A stretch of DNA of 64,000 nt, taken from assembly GCA_910586665.1 (NCBI GenBank), contig CAJUIX010000010.1, positions 1-64,000 of the forward strand, in the 5' to 3' direction. The notes below the pieces were generated by a model that worked only from the letters and a program-made list of their open reading frames with translations, had not been told where the DNA came from and made no database searches. Made by a program: the position numbers and the translations under genes. The stretch's first letter is position 1; every line of letters begins with the position of its first letter. Positions 1 through 9,087 of the stretch are shown here, in pieces. Source of the stretch: an uncultured Duncaniella sp. (GTDB taxonomy: Bacteria > Bacteroidota > Bacteroidia > Bacteroidales > Muribaculaceae).

Positions 1-32
1 CAACAAACAAATGACATGCCTCATTATGTTAA

Positions 33-2174
33 TTAATTTTTAAATCGTACTTAGACGGTATATTTTATGACATTTCATATGATGGCAGTGGTCATGCAAC
101 TGTCGTAAGCCCCAAAGAAGCTAATAAAAAATATTTCGGTGCCATTTCTATTCCTGATACAATACTAAATGAAGGTAGAAAATATGTTGTTTCAAATATT
201 CAATATAATGCTTTTTTTGGCTCTCGAGAATTAACATCTATAAAATTGCCATCATCCATAATAAATTTGAAAAGTAACCCATTTCACAATTGTCCAAAGC
301 TTAAAGAAATAACAATAAGTAAAGACAATCCTTATTTTACTTCAGAAGATGGCATATTATTCAACAAAGAAAAAACAACATTATATTCTTACCCTTCAGG
401 CAAGGAGGGATATGAATATACTATTCCAAGCTCTGTAAATACCATAGAAGATGCTTTTAGCGATAGTGTAAATCTGATAGATATTATTATCCCCCATTTC
501 ATAAAAGACATCTCAAACGCTGCTTTTTATATTGACAGCAAATGTACCGTTTGGGCGACTCGTGAGAATGTTGACAAAATAAGAAAAGATCTCGACAGCT
601 ACTATTCTCATAGACATATCGAGGTCGGTATATACAAAGTCGGCATTATAAAGACTAAAAATATATATTACAAAGGATATGAATTTGATATAATACCTTT
701 TAAGGAACCTGTTGACTATAATGTTACTCTATTTGACGGAAATGGCAATATACAAAAACTTGAAATGGACAAAAACGGACACTATAATAATTTAAACCTA
801 ATCCCGGATAATTTATATAGGGGGGAAATCTCATATGTGTACAATGGCGAACCACAAATTTATTCATGGGAAATACAGACCAGTAAACCCAACCCCAAAT
901 TATCACAAATTAATTGGGGACATACAAAGATTAAAATGTCATTCGAATGTGAATTAGATAAGACTGTAAAAAAATGGGATGAGTTTGGCACAGAGGATAC
1001 GCCTTGGGATAGTAATTGGCATGAATTTACAAATTTGGAACCATCAAAATCATATACATTCAAGCCGTATGTCGTTATTGATAGCAAAAAATATTATGGA
1101 ACAGACTCCCGAGGAGAGACAGAGGGGATTCATTTCAGAATGAAATCTGATGTAACTCCAACAACAATTGTAATGCAAGGAGGTATAGAGTATCAAAATT
1201 ATGGTAGCGTAACAATAATTGAACGCGGCTATGAGACTCAGAATAATAATATAAAAAATCAAATTAAACTAAATGAAAAAATACAAACATTCACAGGCCT
1301 AAAACCGAATACAGAATATGTGATAGAATATTACATTGTAACAAAAGAGAACAACGGTAAAAAATACTCCAATAAATACAAATTAAAGACTAAAGACCTT
1401 GAGCTTACCACCCTCCAACCCAAGTCTGTCTCAAGCACCTGTGCGATTGTTGCCGCAAAGACCAATCTGAGTGACTTGGAAACAAATGTCGGCTTCCAAT
1501 GGAAGAAATACGATGCGCCCGAATCTCTGAAACCAAGTGAAGGCAATGCAGCCATATACGACGGTCAAATGGAGGGCTACATAAAGAACCTCCAACCAAC
1601 ATCTTATTATAAAGTAAGAGCATTTTACAAAACTACAGAAGATAAATATTATTATGGCGATTGGGTTACATTCGATCCCAGCGATTTCAGCTACTTCGAA
1701 CCAACTGTCCACACCTACCCTGCCTTCGAAGTAACCCACAATTCAGTTGCTTTGAAAGGATATGTAATGGCCGGCACAGATGCTATTACCGAACAGGGAT
1801 TCCAATACTGGAAGACAGGAAGCTCAACCAAGAAAGCCAAATATGTCCGTAGCAATGCTCCCTATGATGAAATCAACACTATTTTCTCATCAGGCCAAGT
1901 CATGTCCACAGTTATTGAAGGACTTGAGCCAAGCACTTCATATACATGCAGGGCTTTTGTCAAAACAGCTTCCAACACAATCTATGGCGAAGAGCAGACT
2001 TTCACGACAGCAGCCCCGACATCAGGAATATATGACATTATAACAGATGAGACAGCCAATCCAACAGTTGTAGGATATTACACAATTAACGGTCAACGTT
2101 TTGATGCACCACAAAAAGGTCTGAATATCGTAAAATACTCCGACGGCTCTGTTAAGAAAATGATTATCCGATAA
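33..2174 (+). CDS. BspA-like leucine-rich/fibronectin-type surface protein, 5' end disrupted
   Basis: This is a secreted or surface protein of the BspA type, probably for adhesion or binding; its ligand is unknown. The open frame runs from 33. Its first residues (LDGIFYDI, then PDTI...GRKYVVSNI) match the usual mature N-terminus of BspA proteins. LRR_5-like repeats follow to about nt 600, then fibronectin-like beta modules with GLKPNTEY-, LQPTSYY- and LEPSTSY-type loops. It ends in a sorting-tail-like segment (YYTINGQRFDAPQKG...). No ATG, GTG or TTG occurs in frame before TTG 246, and a stop lies at 30-32, so the signal peptide is not encoded in this frame; a T5 run at 37-41 is the likely frameshift site. 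The first two thirds is markedly AT-rich compared with neighbours. A start at 246 is possible but would cut into the LRR fold. Confidence 0.7.
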   Translation, partial: LIFKSYLDGIFYDISYDGSGHATVVSPKEANKKYFGAISIPDTILNEGRKYVVSNIQYNAFFGSRELTSIKLPSSIINLKSNPFHNCPKLKEITISKDNPYFTSEDGILFNKEKTTLYSYPSGKEGYEYTIPSSVNTIEDAFSDSVNLIDIIIPHFIKDISNAAFYIDSKCTVWATRENVDKIRKDLDSYYSHRHIEVGIYKVGIIKTKNIYYKGYEFDIIPFKEPVDYNVTLFDGNGNIQKLEMDKNGHYNNLNLIPDNLYRGEISYVYNGEPQIYSWEIQTSKPNPKLSQINWGHTKIKMSFECELDKTVKKWDEFGTEDTPWDSNWHEFTNLEPSKSYTFKPYVVIDSKKYYGTDSRGETEGIHFRMKSDVTPTTIVMQGGIEYQNYGSVTIIERGYETQNNNIKNQIKLNEKIQTFTGLKPNTEYVIEYYIVTKENNGKKYSNKYKLKTKDLELTTLQPKSVSSTCAIVAAKTNLSDLETNVGFQWKKYDAPESLKPSEGNAAIYDGQMEGYIKNLQPTSYYKVRAFYKTTEDKYYYGDWVTFDPSDFSYFEPTVHTYPAFEVTHNSVALKGYVMAGTDAITEQGFQYWKTGSSTKKAKYVRSNAPYDEINTIFSSGQVMSTVIEGLEPSTSYTCRAFVKTASNTIYGEEQTFTTAAPTSGIYDIITDETANPTVVGYYTINGQRFDAPQKGLNIVKYSDGSVKKMIIR

Positions 2175-2217
2175 GTTTTTAGATAAATAATTAGGAATAA
2201 ACCTAATTTAACCACAG

Positions 2218-2268
2218 AAATGGGCTTGAAAATCCGCAATACGGTTTTTAAGTCCATTTCTTTTCTTA
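2218..2268 (+). terminator. Probable intrinsic terminator after the BspA-like gene
   Basis: An imperfect inverted repeat (AAATGGGCTTGAAAA at 2218-2232 against TTTTTAAGTCCATTT at 2245-2259) is followed by the pyrimidine tract CTTTTCTT. It lies 40 bases after the stop codon. The rest of the 2175-2461 gap shows a small ATTAGG/CCTAAT hairpin at 2190-2207 and no convincing promoter. Confidence 0.5.
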
Positions 2269-2461
2269 TGATAGCTTCTTCCTTTGTCATTTTTCAGCTT
2301 TTTTCTTAACTTTACCTCCCAAACCGTTCCTGCCAATCGTTTAAAAAGTTTTAATATCTGCGAGAGAAAAGCGAAAGTTATTGAAATCAAATGTTTTTTC
2401 GACCTTTCACGGATTTTACGACGCCCCGCCGGATGTTATTACTGACAGGAGGTTAAGACTT

Positions 2462-5374
2462 ATGAAAAAGCTACTGTCAATACTGATGATAATATGCGCC
2501 CTTGCAGCCGGGGCAGCCCCGCGCGCTCCCAAAGGGCGAAAAGCCAAGAAAGCCAAGACCACAAAAGTGGTCTTGGCTCCTGCCGTGCCCCGTCCGCCGC
2601 GCGAACCCTTCGTCCGCCGGGTGGACGCCCCCGATTTCAAATCGGGACTTGCCGACAAAAACATAGCCCTCTGGCAGAGCCACGGCCGCTATTTCGACCA
2701 GAAGGAGGACCGCTGGGCGTGGCAGCGCGCACGCCTAATGGGCACCGTTGAGGACCTCTATCCGCAGTCCTACGTCCTCCCCTACCTCATCCCGATGCTT
2801 GAAAACGCCGGTGCCTACGTCATGACCCCGCGAGAGCGCGACGTCAACACGACTGAAATCATTATCGACATGGACGGCGGCCTCGCCCAAAAGGGCTATT
2901 CGGAGCGCAACGGCTCCCGCAAATGGCAGACTGCCGAGGGAATCCGCGGCTTCGGATACAAGAAGGAAATACTCCAGTCGACCGACAACCCCTTCCGCAT
3001 GGGCACAGTCCGCGAGGTGCGCACGGTCAAGGATGACAATAAGGCCTCGACAGCCTCCTGGTATGCCGACTTTCCCAAGGCCGGACGCTACGCAGTCTAT
3101 GTCAGCTACGTCTCCCTCCCCAACAGCGCCCGCGATGCCCGCTACACCGTCAACTCCCTTGCCGGCAGTGAGGAGTTCGAGGTCAACCAGCATATCGGCG
3201 GCGGCACATGGGTCTACCTCGGTACCTTCCCCTTCGCCGCCGGACGCAGCCCCAAGCCTGTGGTCGAGCTGTCAAACGTATCCCCAGAGGATAACCGCGT
3301 GGTGACAGCCGACGCCGTGAAAATCGGCGGCGGCATGGGCAATGTCAGCCGCTCCGCTCCCGGAGGGGAGGCCACCGTCAGCGGCTACCCGCGCTTCACC
3401 GAGGGCGCACGCTACTGGATGCAGTGGGCGGGCATCCCTGCGAGCGTCTACAGCGTCACCAACGGCACAAATGACTATGAGGACGATTATAAAGGGCGCG
3501 GTATGTGGGTCAACTACCTCGCCGGCGGCTCCTCCGAGCTCCCCGGGCAGAAAGGGCTCGGAATCCCGGTGGACCTCTCCTTCGCCTTCCACACCGACGC
3601 AGGAACCACCCCCGACGCCACATCGACCGTCGGCACCATGCCAATTGTCTACACAAAGGGGGAGCGCCTCGGCAACGGACGCGCCCGCACCACCTCAAAA
3701 CGATATGCCGACCTGGTCACCGACCAGATCATCAACGACATACAGACCCTCTACGAGCCGACCTGGAACCGTCGCAAGATGCGCGACCGTCCCTACCATG
3801 AGGTCATGGAGCCGCGCGTCCCCGCCATGCTTATAGAGCTGCTTAGCCACCAGAACTTTGCCGACATGCGCTACGGTCTTGACCCGACATTCCGCTTCAC
3901 AGTCAGCCGCGCCATTTATAAAGGTATCCTCAAATACCTCCACGAGGTCGACGGCACCCCCTACATCGTCGAGCCTCTCCCGGTCAGCCGCTTCAGCATC
4001 GCCGGTGACGACGGCAACTACACCCTCACATGGCAGGGCGTAGACGACCCCCTCGAGCCAACCGCCAAACCGACCTACTACATAGTCTATGAGCGCGTAG
4101 ACGGCGGAGCCTTCACAGAGCTTGCCGTAGTCGATGACCCAATCCTCAAAGTCAAGGTATCCGACAACCATATCTACAGCTACAAGGTGGTTGCCGCCAA
4201 CGACGGCGGCATGAGCTTCCCCTCGGAAATCCTCTCGTTCTGCGACATGCCGGCATCCGACAAGTCACAGGTAATGATTGTCAACGGCTTCACCCGCATC
4301 TCCGGCCCCGCCGAGATAAATGTCAGCGGCAAAATCGGCTTCGACTACGAGGAGGACCACGGAGTGCCGTACTATGGCGACATCCTCTTCACCGGCCACC
4401 AGACCGAGTTCCGCCCGGAGGTGAAATGGACCACCAACGACTCTCCGGGCCACGGCGCGAGCCGGGCCAACTATGAGACGGAAGTCTTCGCAGGCAACAC
4501 ATTTGACTTTGTCTATGTCCACGGACAGTCAATCCGTGCCGCGGGCCATCCCTTCATCTCCTGCGGAGTCGACGCCTTTGTCGACGGTGGCACCCCCACC
4601 CCCCCCATTGTCGATCTCATCCTCGGCAAGCAGAAGGAGATTACAGTAGGCACATCCCAGGAGCGCAGGTTCAAGCCCTTCACTGCCGAGCTTAAAAACC
4701 GCCTCAACAGCTTCTGCGAGGCAGGAGGCTCCCTGCTTGTCAGCGGCAGCTACATCGGCAGCGATCTTTTCGACAATCCCTACAGCAACGCTGACGACCG
4801 AGTGTCGGACAGCAGCTTCGGCCACTCCGTGCTCGGCCTCCAATGGCGCCAAGCCAAGGCCACCATGACCGGCAAGGTGCGCGAGCTGCGCTCGAAATAC
4901 ACCGAATTTCGAGGAGGCCTCTCGCTGACCTTCAACCAGACACTCAATGCCGACTGTTACGCCGTAGAGTCGCCAGAATCCTTCGCCCCTATGGACACCG
5001 GCTGTGCCGCGCCCATACTCCGCTACACTGAGAATGACTACATCGCAGGCGTAGCCTTCGACCCCGGCACACACCGAGCCGTCACTATCGGCTTCCCCTT
5101 CGAGACAATCACGGGTGCCTACGAGCGCGACGCACTCATGGCCCAGATACTCAATTTCTTCACCGCTCCCGAAGGCACACATCCCGGAGCACGCCCCAAG
5201 GTGCTCCCTGAAACCATAATAGGCCTCCAGCCGAGGCCTACCGTGCCCCCCTACCGCAGTATGCGTGACATCAACCCGCGCGAGGTAGCCGAGCGCAAGG
5301 AGGAGGAAGGACGCAAACGCATGACCGACGAGGAAAAGCGCCGTCGCAGGCAGCGACCTGACAGCATGGCCTGA
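2462..5374 (+). CDS. Secreted amidase-like protein with golvesin/Xly-type domain
   Basis: This 970-residue exported protein probably acts on cell-wall peptidoglycan. The ATG at 2462 is preferred over 2381 because it follows AGGAGG (2447-2452) and opens a clean signal peptide (MKKLLSILMIICALAAGA). A basic low-complexity stretch comes next. A golvesin C-terminal/xanthan-lyase-CBD-like beta domain follows (around residues 190-300, WYADFPKAGRYAVYVSY...TADAVKIGG). Then comes an amidase_3-like portion (LSFAFHTDAG, YADLVTDQI, VPAMLIELLSHQN), where the HTD and E residues resemble zinc and catalytic positions. A fibronectin-like module, an unassigned domain and a charged Arg/Glu-rich tail complete it. 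Homologues are often labelled xanthan lyase, which I think misleading. It heads a six-gene run, 54 bases before the next gene. The amidase role is inferred from motifs and context. Confidence 0.75.
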   Translation: MKKLLSILMIICALAAGAAPRAPKGRKAKKAKTTKVVLAPAVPRPPREPFVRRVDAPDFKSGLADKNIALWQSHGRYFDQKEDRWAWQRARLMGTVEDLYPQSYVLPYLIPMLENAGAYVMTPRERDVNTTEIIIDMDGGLAQKGYSERNGSRKWQTAEGIRGFGYKKEILQSTDNPFRMGTVREVRTVKDDNKASTASWYADFPKAGRYAVYVSYVSLPNSARDARYTVNSLAGSEEFEVNQHIGGGTWVYLGTFPFAAGRSPKPVVELSNVSPEDNRVVTADAVKIGGGMGNVSRSAPGGEATVSGYPRFTEGARYWMQWAGIPASVYSVTNGTNDYEDDYKGRGMWVNYLAGGSSELPGQKGLGIPVDLSFAFHTDAGTTPDATSTVGTMPIVYTKGERLGNGRARTTSKRYADLVTDQIINDIQTLYEPTWNRRKMRDRPYHEVMEPRVPAMLIELLSHQNFADMRYGLDPTFRFTVSRAIYKGILKYLHEVDGTPYIVEPLPVSRFSIAGDDGNYTLTWQGVDDPLEPTAKPTYYIVYERVDGGAFTELAVVDDPILKVKVSDNHIYSYKVVAANDGGMSFPSEILSFCDMPASDKSQVMIVNGFTRISGPAEINVSGKIGFDYEEDHGVPYYGDILFTGHQTEFRPEVKWTTNDSPGHGASRANYETEVFAGNTFDFVYVHGQSIRAAGHPFISCGVDAFVDGGTPTPPIVDLILGKQKEITVGTSQERRFKPFTAELKNRLNSFCEAGGSLLVSGSYIGSDLFDNPYSNADDRVSDSSFGHSVLGLQWRQAKATMTGKVRELRSKYTEFRGGLSLTFNQTLNADCYAVESPESFAPMDTGCAAPILRYTENDYIAGVAFDPGTHRAVTIGFPFETITGAYERDALMAQILNFFTAPEGTHPGARPKVLPETIIGLQPRPTVPPYRSMRDINPREVAERKEEEGRKRMTDEEKRRRRQRPDSMA

Positions 5375-5428
5375 CGCTAATCCTCACTTGCCTAAAAATA
5401 CAAAATCAAAAATTATCACATTTCTTCA

Positions 5429-7759
5429 ATGAAAAAATCAGCCTCACACTCACGTCTCTCCACAGCCTCAATGTGTGACATAGCCCGCAGTAGCGGCACC
5501 GGGCCGGTAATAATCCCCCTGACCGATGACCGGATAATTTTCACCGAGTCGGGACGCCAGCGCATGGAGCAGGTGCTCCTCGAAAGCGGCGCCGCTATGG
5601 TCTATTCCGACTACTACACCCCGGCCCCGGAGGGAGGATACACAACGAGGCGCATCATCGAGTACCAGGACGGCTCCCTGCGTGATGATTTTGATTTCGG
5701 ACGCATCGTCATGGTCGACAGCGCGCGTCTCCGCGACGCAGTGGCCTCTATCGGTCACTACGAGGCAGCCGGCTGGTACGCCCTGCGGCTCCGTCTCTCG
5801 ACCCTAGGCAAGATTTGCCACATAATGGAGCCGCTCTACGTTGCCGCTCCCACCGAAAAGACCGCTGACGACGAGGGAGAGACCCAGTTCAGGTATGTCG
5901 ATTCGCGCAACCGCGCCTCGCAGGTGGAAATGGAGCGCGCCGCCACCCTCCATCTCAAGTCAATCGGTGCCTACATCGACGGCGCCGAGGCCGCGACAGT
6001 CTCCACAGAGCGCGCCCCCGGCTTCCCGGTCGAGGCCTCGGTCATCATCCCTGTCCGCAACCGCTGCCGTACCATAGCCGACGCTGTCAGGAGCGCCCTG
6101 TCACAGAAGACAGACTTCGACTTCAACATCATAGTCATCGACAACCGCAGCGACGACGGCACCTCGGAAATCCTTGCGGAAATAGCCGCATCGGAGCCAC
6201 GGCTGAAAATCATCGACACCTCCCTGCGCCCCGGCCCCGCACCCGGCATCGGAGGCTGCTGGAACCTCGGCATAAATTCGAGAGAGTGCGGCTATTACGC
6301 AGTGCAGCTCGACAGTGACGACATCTACTGTCGCCCCGATACCCTCCAGCTCATCGTAAATAAATTCCGCGAGCGCTCCTGCGCTATGGTCATCGGCTCC
6401 TACAGCCTCACCGACTTCGACGGCAAACCCCTCCCCCCGGGACTAATCGACCACGCCGAGTGGACCGACGGCAACGGACCTAACAATGCCCTGCGCATCA
6501 ACGGTCTCGGCGCCCCGCGAGCCTTTGTGACCCCCGTTGCCCGACAAATTGGCTTCCCGGATTCAAGCTATGGCGAGGACTATGCTATGGGACTCGCCAT
6601 CAGCCGCCGCTACCGAATCGGGCGCATCTATGAGTCGCTCTACTCCTGCCGCCGCTGGGAGGGAAACTCCGACCACGCCCTGAGCGAGGAGCGCGTCAAC
6701 CGCAACAATCTCTACAAGGACCGCCTCCGCACCATCGAACTTCGCGCCCGCATAGAGCTTAACCGCCGTAGGGCGCTCCTAAAGGCCGAGACTGCCCGCT
6801 GCGAGCTGTCAGCATCAATGTTCGAAGAGCTTTTCAAATCACAAATGATGTCATGGCCAGCTGTCATGGCTAACTTTGCCGGTCTTGAAGGGGGAAAGAC
6901 AGAGCTGACCGCCCCCACCGGCTTATGGCAGCTCTCGAAACGCCTCGCCAACCACCGCCGCACCTCTATCACAGCCAAGATTGATGCCGGCAGCATAGCT
7001 GCGCGCTCCTGCTTCCTCTGTGCCTCTAACCGTCCCGCACAGCAGAAGTCGCTGACATGGCGCGGCTACGAGATTCTCGTCAACCCCTACCCTCTCGCGT
7101 CGCGTCACTATACCATAGCCTCCCGCCGCCACGAGCCGCAGCTCCTCGACGAGGAGCGTATGGCCGACATGGCCGCTCTCGCGGAAGCAGCCGAAGGGCT
7201 CTGCATATTCTACAACGGCCCCAAGAGCGGCGCATCCGCCCCAGACCACTTCCACTTCCAGGCTGTGAGCGCCGAGGCCGTCCCCAACATCCTCGCAAAG
7301 CCCCGGCAACAGGATAAAATTGCCGACATCGACGGCGCCACCGTCTACAAATCATCGACAGCTCCCTTCCCCTGCCTCATAATAGAGTCGACCGACACCC
7401 AATCTCTCCAACATGCCTTCCGAATCATCTTTGACTCACTCGGAAAGTCCCTTCTATCCGACCCTGAGCCTATGGTCAACATAATCATGCGCTCGGAAGG
7501 CCCGGGCACGCCGCTACGCACTATAATCATCCCCCGCGGCAAGCATCGTCCCGCCTGCTACAGCGACCAATCCTCCCCGCTGCTCGTAAGCCCGGCCACT
7601 GTCGAGATGCTCGGCACAATCATCTGCTCCCGCCGGGAGGACTTCGACAGGGTCGACAGTGAGGCAGCGGCCGCAATACTCTCCGAAGTAGGCATCTCAC
7701 AAGACAGATTCAACGAAATCATCCAACACATCTTCACCGCACTAAGCCATGACGCATGA
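5429..7759 (+). CDS. Fusion: GT2 glycosyltransferase plus DUF4922 / GalT-like HxHxQ domain
   Basis: This 776-residue, apparently cytosolic multidomain protein has three parts. Residues 1-170 resemble the C-terminal part of a GT2 enzyme (MVYSDYY..., DFGRIVMVDSA). Residues about 200-420 form a full GT2 domain (ASVIIPVRNR, VIDNRSDDGT, and D295-S-D297-D298 as the DxD-type metal/nucleotide site). The C-terminus from about 520 is DUF4922, a HIT/GalT-like fold with a CxxC pair (C528, C531) and the signature H607-x-H609-x-Q611. HxHxQ is typical of the GalT branch (nucleotidyl transferases, Ap4A phosphorylase, GDP-hexose phosphorylase). A role in making or splitting an NDP-sugar derived from wall sugars is inferred from the operon. 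The 3' end overlaps the next gene by 11 bases, suggesting translational coupling. Substrate unknown. Confidence 0.75.
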   Translation: MKKSASHSRLSTASMCDIARSSGTGPVIIPLTDDRIIFTESGRQRMEQVLLESGAAMVYSDYYTPAPEGGYTTRRIIEYQDGSLRDDFDFGRIVMVDSARLRDAVASIGHYEAAGWYALRLRLSTLGKICHIMEPLYVAAPTEKTADDEGETQFRYVDSRNRASQVEMERAATLHLKSIGAYIDGAEAATVSTERAPGFPVEASVIIPVRNRCRTIADAVRSALSQKTDFDFNIIVIDNRSDDGTSEILAEIAASEPRLKIIDTSLRPGPAPGIGGCWNLGINSRECGYYAVQLDSDDIYCRPDTLQLIVNKFRERSCAMVIGSYSLTDFDGKPLPPGLIDHAEWTDGNGPNNALRINGLGAPRAFVTPVARQIGFPDSSYGEDYAMGLAISRRYRIGRIYESLYSCRRWEGNSDHALSEERVNRNNLYKDRLRTIELRARIELNRRRALLKAETARCELSASMFEELFKSQMMSWPAVMANFAGLEGGKTELTAPTGLWQLSKRLANHRRTSITAKIDAGSIAARSCFLCASNRPAQQKSLTWRGYEILVNPYPLASRHYTIASRRHEPQLLDEERMADMAALAEAAEGLCIFYNGPKSGASAPDHFHFQAVSAEAVPNILAKPRQQDKIADIDGATVYKSSTAPFPCLIIESTDTQSLQHAFRIIFDSLGKSLLSDPEPMVNIIMRSEGPGTPLRTIIIPRGKHRPACYSDQSSPLLVSPATVEMLGTIICSRREDFDRVDSEAAAAILSEVGISQDRFNEIIQHIFTALSHDA

Positions 7760-9083
7760 ACCACGCGTGAGAGTAGGCATACTCAGCTCTCAGAAATTAA
7801 AATTCACCCTCACGGGCCTATACACCCTCCCCGACGGCCAGATGGCAAGCGGTGCGCAGGAAGTGAGCATTAGCGAATCCGGCATGGCTGTCGTGTGGAA
7901 CGGCGCCACATACACTTCCCTGGATTTCGAGCCGACATCCTACCTTGGCGACAGCTTTGAAATCGAAGGGGTCACCATCGGCGTCGACTTTCACTGGGAG
8001 CGCAAGGAGAACCAGCGTTTCCGCGGCACGCTCAGAATAATAGTCGAAGGGGGACAGCTGACAGCCATCAACATTATCAATGTCGAGGACTACCTCGTCA
8101 GCGTCATCTCGAGCGAGATGAGCTCCACCTCCTCGCTCGAACTTCTGCGCGCCCACGCCGTCATCTCCCGCGGATGGGTACTCTCGATGATGAGCCGTGG
8201 CGACACCCCCCTCCCTCCGGCGAATAAAAACACAGCCCTGTGCGCCCTAAACCCCGGCCCGGCGCTCATAAAGTACTGGGACAGGGAAGACCATGCCAAC
8301 TTCGACGTCTGTGCCGACGACCACTGCCAGCGCTACCAGGGCATCTCGCGCATCTCCACACCCGTAGCAGCCGGAGCGGTGGCCGACACCCGCGGCGAAG
8401 TGTTGACCTTCGGGGGACAGCTCTGCGACACCCGCTTCTCCAAGTGTTGCGGTGGAGTGTTCGAGCGCTTCGAGACCTGTTGGGACGACGAGCCACGCCC
8501 CTATCTACAGCCCCGGCGCGACGGCGTCAATCAGTTTGACTATCCCGACCTTACCATTGAGAAAAATGCCCGCGAGTGGATTATCGGCAACCCCGAATCC
8601 TTCTGCAACACCGCTGACAGGCGCGTGTTATCACAAGTGCTAAACGGCTACGACCGTGAGACACCCGACTTCTATCGCTGGACCGAAGAACTGTCGCAGG
8701 AAAAGATCACCCGCCTTGTGGCCGGGCGCCTCGGCGAGGACCTCGGAGGGATACGTCAACTCGTCCCTCTCACGCGAGGTAGTTCAGGACGCATACGGGA
8801 ACTAAAAATCATAGGCACGAAGGGTGAGCGCGTCATAGGCAAGGAGCTTATGATACGCCGCACCCTCTCCGACAGCCACCTCTACAGCTCCGCCTTCGTA
8901 GTCGAGACCGAGGGAAGCGACGCCGACGGGCTCCCCGCCCTCTTTATCCTCCACGGCGCCGGGTGGGGACACGGAGTGGGCCTCTGCCAGATAGGCGCCG
9001 CAATAATGGGAGAACGCGGCTACTCCTACAGCGAAATCCTCGGACACTACTATGTCTCAGCAACCCTCACGAAACTCTATTGA
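7749..9083 (+). CDS. SpoIID/LytB domain protein
   Basis: This 444-residue protein belongs to the SpoIID/LytB family. SpoIID itself is a lytic transglycosylase acting on peptide-free glycan strands. The family core is clear: INVEDYLVSVISSEMS, with E123 at the position of the catalytic Glu, then LRAHAVISRGW, and near the C-terminus HGAGWGHGVGLCQIGA followed by YSEILGHYY. Cys-rich inserts (CADDHCQ, CCGGVFERFETCW) lie between. No signal peptide or transmembrane segment is visible at the N-terminus (MTHEPRVRVGILSSQKLKF), which is odd for a wall enzyme and leaves open a cytosolic role on imported fragments. It overlaps the preceding gene and is followed 4 bases later by the permease. Confidence 0.85.
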   Translation: MTHEPRVRVGILSSQKLKFTLTGLYTLPDGQMASGAQEVSISESGMAVVWNGATYTSLDFEPTSYLGDSFEIEGVTIGVDFHWERKENQRFRGTLRIIVEGGQLTAINIINVEDYLVSVISSEMSSTSSLELLRAHAVISRGWVLSMMSRGDTPLPPANKNTALCALNPGPALIKYWDREDHANFDVCADDHCQRYQGISRISTPVAAGAVADTRGEVLTFGGQLCDTRFSKCCGGVFERFETCWDDEPRPYLQPRRDGVNQFDYPDLTIEKNAREWIIGNPESFCNTADRRVLSQVLNGYDRETPDFYRWTEELSQEKITRLVAGRLGEDLGGIRQLVPLTRGSSGRIRELKIIGTKGERVIGKELMIRRTLSDSHLYSSAFVVETEGSDADGLPALFILHGAGWGHGVGLCQIGAAIMGERGYSYSEILGHYYVSATLTKLY

Positions 9084-9087
9084 CACC

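Noticed and set aside
2381..2461. N-terminal extension of the amidase-like protein from ATG 2381
   Set aside because: It would put 27 residues before a perfect signal peptide; the AGGAGG-preceded ATG at 2462 is much better.
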